A stretch of 64,000 nucleotides of DNA, taken from Rhopalosiphum padi (lineage: Eukaryota > Arthropoda > Insecta > Hemiptera > Aphididae). A program made the translations under genes and the position numbers. Positions 1 through 13,504 of the stretch are shown here, one piece after another. Under the pieces are notes generated by a model, which was not told the origin of the DNA, did not search any database, and saw only the letters and a program-made list of their open reading frames with translations. The stretch is taken from the NCBI RefSeq assembly GCF_020882245.1, contig NC_083598.1:54473858-54537857 (forward strand), written 5' to 3'. The stretch's first letter is position 1; the number at the start of each line of letters is the position of its first letter.

Positions 1-82
1 TGCGTTGGGCTTAGCATTGAACTCTGCTTTCAGGGTACTATGCGGTTCTCACATTTATCAATTTACGGTTGTTAGGCGTTGA
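1..82 (+). CDS. possible 3' end of a coding exon (partial)
   Basis: Reading from base 2, 26 codons are open to a TGA at 80-82. The peptide starts ALGLALNSAF and ends FTVVRR, a mix of hydrophobic and basic residues. The local base composition is less AT-rich than the sequence that follows. A pyrimidine-rich CTGCTTTCAG at 25-34 could instead be a splice acceptor, so the coding part might begin only at 35. An open run of this length is not rare by chance, and the upstream part lies outside the window. No family is recognised. Confidence 0.15.
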   Translation, partial: ALGLALNSAFRVLCGSHIYQFTVVRR

Positions 83-254
83 AAGAAAAATAAGTTTCGT
101 AATCGATAGAGATAGATTATTATTATACCAATACATTTTTTTATCTTGTGAAAATTCTTTTTTAAGTACATATTAAGCGGTAGATGTATAGAATTTTTTC
201 CTTTTTTAAAATAAATTATAATTTTTACTGCCTAAAGTTAATATATAAATTAAT

Positions 255-270
255 TATATATATATATATA
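255..270. repeat. (TA)8 microsatellite
   Basis: Eight uninterrupted TA units. A second (TA)8 run is at 517-532. Confidence 0.9.
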
Positions 271-516
271 ATAGTATAACCATTAATTATTAGTGAGGTT
301 GGTTTTCAGGAATTGTTCATATATTATACTCCATGAAAGTATAACTGAAAAGAATTCTTAGAAATATAATTTATTTATTTCCATTTTAGGTTATTGATAG
401 AATAAATTACATATTATTGACTTAATTTTTGAAGAATTAATGTGATATATTATTATTAAAATATAATATTGAAATAGTTGTATACGCGTCTTACAATTAT
501 CTACAGCTGTATTATG

Positions 517-615
517 TATATATATATATATAATAAAATCTACGTGTGTGTGTATATATATATACACACATAGATTTTGTTCCACACACGCGCGCACACA
601 TACATGCACACACGC
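517..615. repeat. compound TA/GT/CA/CG simple-repeat cluster with a 24-bp palindrome
   Basis: (TA)8 at 517-532 is followed by a GT-TA-CA block at 545-570. Within that block, 547-570 is a perfect 24-bp palindrome, centred between 558 and 559, that could extrude a cruciform. A CA/CG/CA purine-pyrimidine alternation follows at 582-615. The small open frames on both strands here (for example 548-742) are by-products of the repeat. Confidence 0.85.
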
Positions 616-3600
616 CATGAACACGTACATTTTTCTGATGCTAGTATACATACCGGCATTCTTAAAAATAAAAAATAAAGCAATTGTGAATTTCTTTTTT
701 CATTTTCCAATTCTAGAACTTGAAAAGAAACTTTTATGTTAACTATTGCTGTCAAATTCGTTTTTATCTTGGCCTAGATTTTGTAGACCACTGGATGGGT
801 TATTTTTACTCAGATACTCTATATAAATATATTTTATCCTCAAATATATAAAATATACATATATTTATTATACTTCTAGAATAAAATTTTATAAAATTAA
901 TTGTATTATTATTTTAAAAATATGATCGCATAATAATAAAACTAATAAACAATTTTCCATATTATTGATTTCATAGAAAAAAAATATAGTACAGTGTTGT
1001 CGTAAAGACAATAACTAGAAAAATAAATTTATTATCTATTTGCTGTTTTTTTATTTTAAACATTTTTTATTTTCATGCATTTTAAATGTATATTACGATT
1101 ATTACGTAATTATACGATGCATTCTATATGAGAGGAAAATAATTATAATTTATTATGATAATTAAATATAATCCATTTATACCATTGATTAATTATTGTT
1201 TTATGATTAATTGTGTACTATTCTGTGAACAAATGCGATTACGATAAATGTATCATAGACTCTTATTATATAGTGATGATAATTTATTTGAAAATGTCCC
1301 ATTCACATATCTATAGTCTATATAATTTATATATTTAAGTTAGATACTAAAATAGGCATGACGTGTGCAATCTACAAATTTCTATGTGCAATGTACAATA
1401 GGCAATGCGCAATGCGCATATTGAATATCATATTGTTATATGAATATTTATTTACCCATACGTTATGTTTATATATTACGGGTTAAATGTGAATTGCAGT
1501 TATTACACATACTATCTTGCTAATGTGAACAAAATCCACAACTTTTGGATATATTGAACACATAATGTATCAGATAGCTTTTTTTGTACGTCACACAGTT
1601 ATTAGTTATTTAGTATGTTATGTATAATTGAATAGAATAAAGTACCAACTTGTAGAAATACATAATTTAAAACTGTGATTAGTTTCTGAAAATAAAAACA
1701 CATATTCTATGATTCTGCTTAGTATAACTTTATACCTGAAAATAATACCAAAGAAACTAATAATTTATAGTTTCTTAAAATAGTTAACGGTATTTAAAAA
1801 ACAAATTAGTAGATGATAAATTATTTGTTAGATAAAAGGAACTAAAGTGCGGAGTTCTTATTTATGATGAGACTACACAATAATGCTACCTCATTAAAAT
1901 TTTCCAATTAAAATCACCTACAATAATACGCATAAATTATTAGTTGTAAGGCATCTGATTGACATAATGTTTTGTATTTTTAAAGCATCAATTTACAACC
2001 AATTTTATATATTTACAACGACCAAAATAAATGTAGTATACGCTAACAATTATTTATAGAAAGCCATTCCTATGTCACAATCAGAGGGTAAGGAAACTTC
2101 AAAAGAGCCAATCATGCAAATATGTTTGATGGAAAAGAATAATTTATTGTGAATCATAGCCCGAAGGTTTTAGATGAAATTTGTTTAGTTGATGAAAAAA
2201 AGAGGGCACTGTAATATTAAAAGATTACAATAACAAGCAAATGTTTGAAAATGATTTGAAAATTGGCTTGTCATCGACATTACTTCCAGCATATAAATTA
2301 ATACTGAATACGAATTTGAAGAAGTTCAACAGAATATTTTATCATACCTACTTTCACAGTATGTGAACAATTACTTTATGAAAAATATAGTGATATATAC
2401 GATAACTATAGACTTATGCTTTAAGAACAATTATTTAACATGGCTATTTGAAATTTGTATTAATTTAACTTTGTAAAAAAAAGATAAAATAATTAAAAGT
2501 TGTTTATTTACGATGGATTTTTACATAGATTTCAAGGAAAAAACTCCTATGTATAAATCCACAATGGAGTTTGCTGATAGTACTACACTTTTAAACAATT
2601 GCCACATAATATGTTAATAAAATCATCACTGTATCCAACTTATCATAGGACACCATCTAAATGTGAGATATTTATCTCACATAGATCCAACAAGGAAAAA
2701 TGTTAATTTTTATATAACATATTAAACTGTTTGATAAAATTTTAAAACAATAAATTCATTAAATTAATGTCTGTTGTATTAGAAAAATATATACAGATTA
2801 AAAAAAAGGTATAATATACGTAAAATATACAACACTACCATTTTCATTTCGGTTCTACTTAGCAAAGAAACAATCTTTATTTTTATCTTTTTTTTATTTT
2901 AACATGAATTAGGTATGTGTATAATATATTATAATAATTTATAACTATAGTACGTCAATTGAGTAAAATATGAGCTAATATATTATTTTTATGTTAATTT
3001 ATTAATTATTATATATAAATTAGTAAATACATATTGTTTTTAGAATATATTGTATAATAAAAGGTGCATAATACATCACTTTATGAAGGTTAAAATTATA
3101 TTTAAAAACTATAAAGCTATTTATAATGTGGTAATAATATAATAAATATCAGAAAATTGAACTATAATATTAGTCTAATAATATTCATAAAATCATTATT
3201 GCTATTAGTATGATTTATGAATATAGTAGGTAATAACTAATAAGAATTTATTTTCTATAATATTTTGAGAAATGCTTCGACTGGAATTTTGAGAGAATAC
3301 AAATATAAATAATAAAAAACATATTTTGTGAATTCACATTTGATTAAACTGTTTATTTAGTTAATTAGAATCTTAAGACTTATAAAAATAAAAAAACCGT
3401 ATTTAAAGTAATAACTATAATTTTCGTAATAAGTAATAATCATGTTTCATGTACTGAAAAAGAAAAAGATAATTACGAAATGTTATAAATTATAATACCT
3501 ACCTTGTTTTATATATTAGCTTTACTTATTGGATGACGGAAAATATATGATTTTAATAGTTATTGCTATGCATAAAGTTAAGTTTTCATAAAACTATTAT

Positions 3601-4013
3601 TATAGAGACAGCAAGATTACAATATTAATTAACTTTCTTTTAATCTTTAATTATATTTTTGTTTATATCAAGATATATTATTATATCATAAAAATAAAAT
3701 ATTAGTGTGGCTGAAAACCTTGAATTTTTCATATAAACGATCGCTATTCTAAAAAAAAAAAATCATTTTTACGTTTAAAATAAAAAAAGCCAAAATCGTT
3801 ATTAAAAGGCCACGCGTAAAAAACGAATAATAATAAAATGTCTTCTACTATTTAACTTATCTTGAAAAAGAGACTAACGAATTAAACTCTGTTTTCAAAA
3901 TTAAAATTAGACATCTGAAACTATGTTTAAAAATTTAATTAGTTTTCGGTACTTTTTATATGATAAAGTTGCGCTAGAGAGAAAATATTTTTGTGTACTC
4001 AGTCGGTAATATG

Positions 4014-4205
4014 TTATACGCAGGTGCACGCGGAAGCTACTTCAGTGACATAATGAAAATACAACACAAACGTATACCTAACCTTACAAACGTTTACTTT
4101 GTACATACTCGCCAATCCCGGGAAACTTTCAATTGCGATATTACTATTATTGAACTCTAAGAAAATTGTCTGCTGCCGACAGTATATCAACCGGAAACTA
4201 AACAT
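4014..4205 (-). CDS. short open frame, unrecognised
   Basis: A minus-strand frame starts at an ATG (4205-4203) and runs 63 codons to a TAA. Its GC content is higher than its flanks. The peptide begins MFSFRLIYCRQQ and ends EVASACTCV. Possible weak donors (AAG|GTTAGG and AAA|GTAAAC) lie inside, so it could be a first exon. No domain or signal is visible and the length is within chance expectation for the window. Confidence 0.12.
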   Translation of the reverse strand: MFSFRLIYCRQQTIFLEFNNSNIAIESFPGLASMYKVNVCKVRYTFVLYFHYVTEVASACTCV

Positions 4206-7200
4206 TTTTTAAAATTCTATAAATTTTATTTTAACGACGATAATTTTACAAAGTTTTGTGGTTTATAAAAGTCGATAATAATTTCATTAGTATTTATAGG
4301 TTAGATACGTAAATGCATTTTATTGCATCGGGCATCTTAATTTTGACTAAAACATTGATGATATGACGATTTTCCACTATTAAATACACCAATCAAAAAA
4401 TTCGTGAGCAAAATAACGCGCAATCGTCACTGTAACTCTTTTGGTAATAATTCACGGACTTTACAATCTTATTATTACCATTAGATGTAGTATTAAAAAG
4501 AAAACTTCAAATCAATGTATGAAGGCAAATTAAAATCATATATAGGTATTCAAAACACGTATAATAGTACCAGTTAAAACGTAGTTGATATTTAAGAGAA
4601 TTTTCTGTATTTTACCTTATAGTTATTATTTAAATATCAACCTCGATGTTTAAAATGATTTCATAAAGTTAAACGTCATTCGTCGGTGCGGGTTGAACAT
4701 AATTTATTACTCTATAACGCCATACTGTTTTTATAAACTGGAAATGTTTTATTCTCCTTTCAAGTAAATCAATGAAAACGTATAAGCCAATGTAATTAAA
4801 TTATGTAATGAACCAATGAGATTTATTAATGATTTTATAACGTGCTGTTACAAACTTAGTATAATAGGAATAAAGTCAAAAAAATGTATTTACAACTATT
4901 TTTTTCAATGTTATCAATTATTTGCTCTGGTCAATCGTGGTTGACACTTGTTTACTGAGTAACGGTTAGTATTTTGTGGTAAATAATAGTAATATATAGT
5001 ATAGAACAACAACAGTAATAAACATTTAATTGTAGAAGGGAGAGATCACGAAATTACGCTATTCATCACCAAACTCAGCCGGTGTTGTACCTATATATAA
5101 TAGAGAAAACGATTTGGATGGACTAATATGAACATTTTTAAAGTGTCCATGTATAATAAACGATGATTTAATTATTATAATATATTTATCTATAGTTATA
5201 TATATCTATATTATGTGATGTATGGAATGAAAATAGTGATGTACTGTTGTGACAATAAAAGTGTATTGTTTTAAATGGTTAAATATTTAGGGAGGGTCGT
5301 AATACCCTAAACCCTGCGGTTTAAGACAGAGATAGATAATACATTGTACTGTATGGTAATTTATGTCTTGTATATTGAAATTATTATTAAGTTATAAGTT
5401 TTACTTTGAAGAATTTTAAAATTATAATTTCAAACTCTTGGAACTCTTATTTGTGTGATTTAAATACCATTAACGGAAGGATAATAATACAGCAATTTAA
5501 ATTTTGATTTTAAATTGTTATGCAATATCGTGGTATAATTTATTTTTGCGGAATCTTTGGAAAAAACTGTATTGTGAATTATAAAATAATTTACTATGAT
5601 TTTAAACCATAATGTTGTAATAAATAATTGAATTGATATATTGATCAGAAATTCTGGTTTTTAACTACTTGTACATTTTACTTTATAATATAAAGTATCA
5701 TGTATCAGTATCAAGTAGTTTATATTATCTGAGTGTTTATAGCGTTTATACTATTTATAATTTTATGGGAATTATTAAATATCATACAATTATAATATTG
5801 ACAGTTAAGTTTATAATCGCATAATATATTTAATGTAATAAATAAAAAAAACCATAAGTGTCATTACATTAATAAATTATATTTATTTGATAACTGACAA
5901 CTGTGAAATATTTTTATTTTTTAAAAACATGTGGCGATTGTATATCGTATATGTATATAAATTAGAAATCTTAATTGAAAACATGAATACGTAGTCCATA
6001 TTAGATACGTAAGTAAAAATGTTGTATTCAAGTACGTATGTCTACAATACACGTGAATTTTCTATTTACCTTTACGTGTTTTCGTGTTATTTACGTATAC
6101 ATGTATTTCATTTATGCGAAATATATAATTATTTATATTCAATTTAATGTGGATTTTGTATAATTATAATTTATTTTATTATTAAATTAAAATGTTAAAC
6201 GGTATTATGAATTTAAACTAAATATTAAAAAATTAAAATGCATAATATATTATATGTGTTTACGGATTTTTAAACTACATGGTTTAATAGATTTGAATGT
6301 TAATTTTACGTAAATATGTGAAAGCGTGTACACGTACATAAGAAGCTATAGTAAATATATACTCTGAAAGTAGATGATAAATTTGATTTTTTTGGTGTAC
6401 TTTGTGTTAACTGTGAACTATTAAATATTTTGTTAATTTTAATTCTGAATTGAATGTTACTTAAAATATACATTAAAAGTATTTTTAATTATATTTATGT
6501 ACGTGTTTTTAATTAAATTAACAGTGCTTGTTAAAAAAAAAAACATTATTACATTTTTAAATAAAAATTGTATGAAATTAGTTTTAAACTTAAATATATT
6601 TAATATAGTTTGTTGTAGTAATGAAATGTAGAATTTTTTCTGTGTACATTTTTAATGGTAGCGTTAATGAATGTCTAATTGATGTATAAATATTAACTAT
6701 GATATTAGTAGGTACCACTATTATTACTCAATTGTATTTACAAAAAAAAACCCATTATAAATACTATTATTTTAGTATTTACATTTTCATTTAAATAACG
6801 TTAAATTTAAATATAAAATATGGGCATCGCTCAGTATAACTTCGCACTCCATAATAATATATACTTTAAATTATTATTATTATTACGATTGAGATTATTC
6901 AAAATTGTTATTTATACCTACATATATAAACAAACACTCAGATAGTTATATAAAAATGCTAAGTTTAAACTAAATTATAATTCTAAAAGCTTTTTTTGTT
7001 TCTCTTGAGTTTATCATTTAGTCAACTTTTTCCAAAATGATTATCTCTCTTATTTGTATAAATATAAATGTTTATAGTTAATTAATATATATTTTTTTTT
7101 TTTACTCAAAACATCATTATATTTTTCAGCATATTTTCATTATTAGAATTTCATCATTAGCATTAGTTTATATTTTTGTGGTCTTATACACTATTACATA

Positions 7201-7948
7201 TTTTAATCCTAAAACCGTGCCTATTATAATATTTAACAATTCAAATAACACATTAAATTTAAATTATAGTTTAATTTGTTGAACAATAATACAATATTAT
7301 TGTTATTAATTATTATTTTATTAGGTATCTCATCTATAGATTTTTTTTTTAATTTGGATTAAACTGAAGTTATAAACGAAACATGTTTTAAAAGCCAGTT
7401 AAGTAGTTAATTGTTAATATGCATACATAAAATAAGTTAAGAAAATACAATAAAAATAATATTACTCTCTCTACTGAATAAAAAATAATATAAAATAAGA
7501 AAATGATAATAAAATAATTACATTTACAAAACGTTAGGTAAATATTAGAAGAAATATCAAAATATTTACGGGTAATCATAACATACATTTTTTAGTGAAC
7601 CGTGGGATATGAAATAAGTTTTTATTATTATGGTAACATTTATTGATTTTGAGGTTAATTTCGTTAAGTATAGAAATGTGTCATCGGTGATTTATTATTA
7701 AGTAGGTCTTTTATATACAAAAGTTGTAAATGACTGATTTCTTCTGTCTTTTAAGGAATTATAATTTAAAAATTCAAAAGTATAATAATAACTGGAGTGA
7801 GGGGGTCTATTGTTGAAATTAATTTTAAAATAAATAAAAAAGAACTTCGATTAGGATTATCTCGGTTTAGGCATATTGAGTAGAGACTAATATTATATGT
7901 CCCCTAGATAATTAAAGTATATTCTGGTTGTTAACGAACCTTACATAC

Positions 7949-8208
7949 CTATAAGATATTTTAATGAAAAAGGATCGTTAATAATAGAATAATTGCGATT
8001 TACAATATCAAACAAGGTTAAAGTTTTATTCTCATTTGAAAATAAATGGAAATAATAACATAAAAGTTTAGAATCAAAAATTATTCCTAAAACATTGATT
8101 TGAAAAGTAGAAATATTTTTAAATGCATATGATATTTTTTTTCTGGCTAACGATAGTAGTAAAAATATTGACAAAAGAAAAAAAATGAATAAAAATGTAT
8201 ACATATAA
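7949..8208 (-). CDS. candidate internal exon, hydrophobic segment then polar tail
   Basis: The minus strand has a good acceptor (TTGATTACAG just before 8208) and a good donor (G|GTATGT just after 7949). The 260 nt between them are open in one frame, entering with one base that completes a codon and leaving in phase 1. The product, about 86 residues, starts with a strongly hydrophobic run (FLFIFFLLSIFLLLSLA) that could be a membrane segment. A basic stretch (ARKK) and a polar tail ending FSLKYLIG follow. An open frame this long is expected a few times by chance at this AT content, so the two flanking splice signals carry the case. No family is recognised. It lies about 30 nt below the candidate exon at 8238-8443 in a shared frame, but that exon shows no phase-2 donor, so the two cannot be joined from sequence alone. 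Confidence 0.28.
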
Positions 8209-8237
8209 CTGTAATCAAACAACCATAATAAAAATAT

Positions 8238-8443
8238 CTAATAATAAGAAGAAGAATAGGCAGAAACATTGACAGCAGCAGTATAAAAATAATAAATAAC
8301 GAATAAAGAAAAATATTTCAGGCGTATCGCGAGGTCTTCGAGGTATTTAGCTGCTGCGGGACTGCCCTCGTAAAATTGGCCTAACCTTCCATCAAACTTC
8401 ATATTAGGATCATAACTGAACCACGTGGTTGATGGATTTATTG
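8238..8443 (-). CDS. candidate exon with conserved-looking amphipathic segment
   Basis: On the minus strand a clear acceptor (CATTATTTCCACAG) ends at 8444, and the frame is open to a TAG at 8240-8238. The first 41 or so codons, down to about 8315, have normal codon texture and much higher GC than the flanks. They include the motifs TTWFSYDPNMKFDGRLGQF and EGSPAAAKYLEDLAIRLK. The latter would form an amphipathic helix. The last 24 codons are A/T-driven (YFYTAA, YSSSYY) and look like intron or 3' UTR. No standard donor is visible near the drop in GC, so the exon end is unsure: it may be a terminal exon, a truncated copy or a decayed one. The plus strand also has an acceptor here (TATTTCAG at 8313-8320), but its frame closes after about 20 codons. 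The helix loosely recalls the C-terminal helix of neuropeptide F/Y peptides, but the RPRF-type amidated end is absent, so I do not assign it. Confidence 0.38.
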
Positions 8444-8474
8444 CTGTGGAAATAATGTTACTAAGGAATAAAGA

Positions 8475-8820
8475 ATATTTTTAAAAATAGTGGTAAGTTT
8501 GACATTTAAAATCTTAGGAAATATTTTTGAAAGAATAACAATTATTAATATAGGGCGATAATTGAACAAAAACGATATATTTTCCAAATTGGAAATTAGG
8601 TTGATAAATGTATATTTCTGAAAAGAGGAAAAAGGTGCTTTATGTAAGGAAGTAATAAAAAGGAAAGTATTAGAGGGTGAAAGAATAAATCTACAGGCGT
8701 GCAACAATATGGGTGATAGCCAGCTTGACCAATACCCGTGTTATCATTTAAGCTATTTAATTTATAGAGTACATTAATTAATTCGATTTTACATTTATTA
8801 ATAGAAACCAAATTCTTATC
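8475..8820 (-). mobile_element. decayed non-LTR retrotransposon (LINE) reverse-transcriptase fragment
   Basis: Two overlapping minus-strand frames together resemble the N-terminal part of a Jockey/CR1-type LINE reverse transcriptase. In one frame DLFFHPLILSF begins near 8691. After a frameshift, SLHKAPFSSFQKYTFIN begins near 8653, then the hallmark NYRPI at 8563-8549, then LSKIFPKIL from about 8533. This order (PL..F..SL..G.FP..WK..., NYRPI, LSKIFEKI) is that of LINE RT blocks 0-2. The catalytic FADD box and the 3' part are missing. Frameshifts and substitutions make it non-functional. It sits directly upstream of the candidate exon at 8238-8443, within what would be the preceding intron. Confidence 0.62.
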
Positions 8821-11800
8821 TACTGTATAAGTAATATTTTTGAATTCATATAAAATAACGTTTAATTAAATAAACAATACTTTTTCTGTCAATAGCTGTT
8901 TTACAGTCTATCGTTGAAAAGTCGAGAAGCCTAGAAAATGATATAATATAAGCCCAAATTAACTTGGAATTGACTATAGTGTATATTGAGCCTCCTATAA
9001 GAACATTTGTTAATCGTGTTTACTATAAAGTATTTATTCAGCACAACGATTAAAAATTTCAAATCATCAGCATTAGGTATTTTTTTAATATATCTACCTA
9101 TGTAGAATAAAAAAAAATGAAATAGTTATATATATTTATTTGTTTATCTTGTCTATCCATTAAATAGATAATTAATTCATTGTTGATGGTATCTTATAAA
9201 TATATTCTGAGCTACCTATGTCCTATGGCATTAAAGTTCTCTCCAATAGTTGATACTTTTGAACAAGCTAAAATAAGTTCGATTAACAATGACGATTATT
9301 TTATTTATTAATGGATACAAAAAGTTTATTTTGAGACATTTTGTGTAACTAACAAATTTTATTAGCAAATTGATTTTGTCATCTACCTTTGTCATTTAAT
9401 CTCAAACATCAAGGTTTGTTTATTTTAGATGATTTATTATTTTGATTTATACATTTGTAAGTAATTTACAATGTGTTACTATTTAACTTTTTCTTTCATA
9501 TAAGTACCTATAAAGTTTATTAAAACATAAATAAAAACGATTACCAATTTATAACAATAATATATTATAGGTAATAACATTTATTTTATAACATATGAAT
9601 TACGAATTTATGATAAATAAAATGCTATTTTTAAATATTAAATTTGCTTACCTTACAGATAACAAATAGTTGAATGATATTTTGTGTCTGAAATTTAAAC
9701 TATATTTATAGATTTAAGTACAATACTGGTGAAACGTAAAATCAAAAATACATAATATTTATACCTAAATAAATAAAAATATAATTTCTCTAACGATTTC
9801 AAAGTTCAATATTGTATAAGTAAATATAGACTATAGTTAATGAACCCGGGATGAAATAATATAATAGAAATATTTTTGTGTTCGGTTATTTTGTTGATCA
9901 TTTTACATTTATAAGTAACTTTTCAAGTTCACATAATATCTTTTGATTAGAATGATATATTTTATCTGTGTATTCAAAGAAGACGTCATGTGAGTTTTTA
10001 AATTACATACAAAATGAGTTCAATATTCAAATGAAATTGCTATTAAAAATGAAACCATACAATAATAATAATTATTATTATTATAGAGATCACGTCACGT
10101 GCGCATCTAATAACTTAAAGTTTTATTAAAGTATATATTTTTAAGGACGTTGGATTTTATCATTAGTTTTGTTAACAATAGTTCTAATATGTTATTGTAA
10201 AAATTAAAAAGTAAATTAAATCTTAAATCATATTATTTATTATTATTAAAATTTATTAAAAGATTAATATTTAGTTTTTTTTCTTTTTACAAAATATTAA
10301 GACTACAATCATTAAGAATAAGTATTAATATTACACAAACTAATAATGAAAAAACTTTTTAATTATTCTCGTATAACATTAAATTAAATAAAAATCCTGG
10401 TTTGTTCAAATAATAAAAAATTTTTAAAATACCTATTACAGTATTAAAAATAAGTTAACACCCGTATAATTATTTTATTGTAAATTAATACCATATTATT
10501 CTTACACCATTCATTTTTTTTGTTAAATTTTAGTTACAAAACATATTACGAAAGTTTATAATATTTTAAATAATATCATACTTGTAATAACAAGCTATAT
10601 ATTATCACACACATATTAAATATAATATATAATATGAAAAAAAAATTTAGACTTGAAAAAAAGGTGCCTATTATGTAGGTACATCATTCACGTACTTTGA
10701 TGAATATTTTATGATGACATGCCAAAAACCCATTCATCTTAATAATACTCATAAGTTGAGAAAAGTCAAATTTCGATTTTGGATGACGTATAACTTACAA
10801 CTCTATATTTTTTTGTTGACTAAATTAAAATGATGATAATTTAACAGAAATTATACATATCAGATATAAATTAGGTACTTAAACATTAATGTTTTTATAA
10901 TAATATGATCTATAATATACTTTTTACGTCAAATTCATGATTCGCATGAATCATTTTTTTTCTTTATCATGGATAACCTCTTTCTAATAAATTTCATAAG
11001 AGGCCAATTTTTTTAATAGGTGCCATTATCAATAATAAAACGCATATGTTTATGTATAGAATATATATTATAATATTATATTTTTTTTATAAGTAATGAA
11101 CGTTTATACTATTGTTACAAGGCCTTTGGAAAACTTTTAATGGAGAAAATAATGATTCGATTTTTTAGTTGTTAATTAATAACTATGCATTGGTAATAAA
11201 ATAGCGCTTTGTCTGGAAACACTAATTATTTATGGTTATTGTACTATTGTACCATTGTATAAGTTATAGTAATGTTTATTAAAATTCTTATTATGATAGT
11301 AAATTATATTTTGTATCGTTTGATAATTCTAATAACGATATGCCTGCTTCAAAATCAGATATTAGGTACTTTTCAATATTTATGCAACTAATCTACCTAT
11401 AGATAACCGGAAACCTTTGATGTATTCCTTTGACCAGCCGTAACTTGATTACCTAAAATGAGTACTATAAAGTATACATAAACCTTATTAACGACATTAT
11501 GGAGAGATTAAACTTAAAAATATATGCAATACATAAATTAATACTTATTATATCTACAATATATTACTTATATATATTATACATTATTTTATTCCATACA
11601 CGAGCATTATACAGCTCTTCAATACTGTGACATTTAATATGCTTTAAGAAAATGTAAATCGAATTAACCCTAATTATCATATCAATAGAATATGGTATTG
11701 TCATTAATCAAATAGGCATTTACACAAAATTAAAAATATATTATTTTTTTCAATATTTTTTAATTAATGAAATAAAGTATAAAATGTTAAATCTTTAACT

Positions 11801-13504
11801 GGTAATACATTTATATTAAAAGTGATAATATAACTATAAAATGTATTTAATACGGTATAAAAAGGGTTTAAATGTAATGTATATAAATTTAAAAATGTCA
11901 TTTTATTCAATAAAATATAGTAATATACATTAAACTATACGTTTTCGTTACTTCAAAATTGTATTTTATAACCATTAAATATCTAAAGTATTTTTATGTT
12001 AGAGCAAAAGACCAAATTATAAATGTTAAAGTTATTGATATAAATTTATATTTCTACTTATAAATAGAAGGCAAACATTTAATGACCATAATATCATTAT
12101 TATTATTTTTTTTTAATATTAGAAAATCTAAAAATATGTTTGTTATTAAAATATATTTGGAATAAAAATAATAATTATCTAACAAACCTTATTTTGCCGT
12201 AAATAGTATTTAGCACATTTATAATTATTATAAACCACAAAAACATAAATGTGAATACAATGATGTATTATTGTGAATAGAAAACCATGACAATTAGGAA
12301 ATTAAAATTAATTCTCGTTAAAAATAAATTTTAGTATTTAATAACATTATGTATATCATTTTATATACATTTAGAAATCAAATCGACTAAAAATAATAGG
12401 TTGAATACAAATGTATTAAATATTATAATCAAATTATTAATGTAATTATAAATTTCATATTTGTTATTTTTTAACAGTATTGAAACTATGTGTATTATTT
12501 AAATATTTTATTTACAGAAGATAAGTAGGTTGCCGCCACAGTGGTAGATATATACTACTACAGCTATAAGCTACTATATACGTAAAGTTAACGGATGGAA
12601 CAAATTCATTTTCATTTGGAAATCGAAAAGCAATAAAATCTAAAATAAGTAATATAATACGTGCAAATTGACAATAAATATCGTTGGCCGATCATCAGTT
12701 ACAAAATATGTTTTACATGCTAATTGATATGGTAGTATTATCCGTGCACCACACAACAATACGTATTTAGAAAATCAATTAACCTGTTAAATATTTAACT
12801 AATTATATCCATTTTTAAACACGCTACATTGCACATTTACTAGCTGTAAACAATTAATTATTTAACCGTTGTCACCTTTAAGCCGCGCAAAAAAGTTTTA
12901 CACGACCTTAGGCATTTTCTGTTTTTGAATAAGCAAGTGATGCACACGGTGTTTCATACACATTCGTGCGCTGTTCGTATGTGTATCATATGTATATAAT
13001 ATACGATACAGCGTCAGTATATTAATGCTATATACGTATATATTATAACTATAAATATTATCCGTGATACACCTGCAGAAAAATGACTCTTTCGTGTTAT
13101 TTTTTTCACCAACTTTCATTTTACAGTGAGAAAATAAAACGCTAGATCATAATAATAAAAAAAATAGCGTACAACGGCCTAGACAGTTCCACTGAAAATA
13201 AAAGTTGAACACAAGCTCGACACGTCCACCTGCATATCGTCCTGATAGGTATATCAATCAAATACCTACACATTGCGATAGCTACACGAAAAAATATAAA
13301 AAAACAAGTAATCATATTATTTATTTTCCGTTCTAAAGGCAATTCGAAAACTGAAAGGAATTAATTTTAAATCAGAAACCTACCTATGCCTCTAGTGGTT
13401 TCCAGTGTATTTTTTTTTTCGTACTGTTCTACTGAATGTAGTAATATTACCAAATGTATAATGCCTTGGCCGTAACAATAATTTTCTTCTGCTTTTATTT
13501 TCAG
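8821..13504. other. AT-rich gene-poor stretch
   Basis: No exon or RNA gene is supported. Noted within it: a 22-bp (AAT)n/(ATT)n palindrome at 10061-10082, followed at 10096-10101 by a canonical CACGTG E-box in ATCACGTCACGTGCGC. GC rises slightly around 12530-13340, where minus-strand frames at 12898-13119 and 13142-13342 are open but show no coding texture or paired splice sites. Confidence 0.5.

Larger units (their letters stand above)
83..7940. other. AT-rich gene-poor stretch
   Basis: Nearly continuous A/T-rich sequence with frequent stops in all frames, homopolymer A and T runs and short TA microsatellites. I see no exon with both a convincing frame and splice sites. The only stretch with somewhat higher GC and a longer open frame is on the minus strand at 4014-4205, listed separately. 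A short patch near 5030-5100 and another near 5290-5330 have more G and C but no usable frame. The open frame at 7388-7588 on the minus strand is A/T-driven and is not treated as a gene. Confidence 0.6.
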
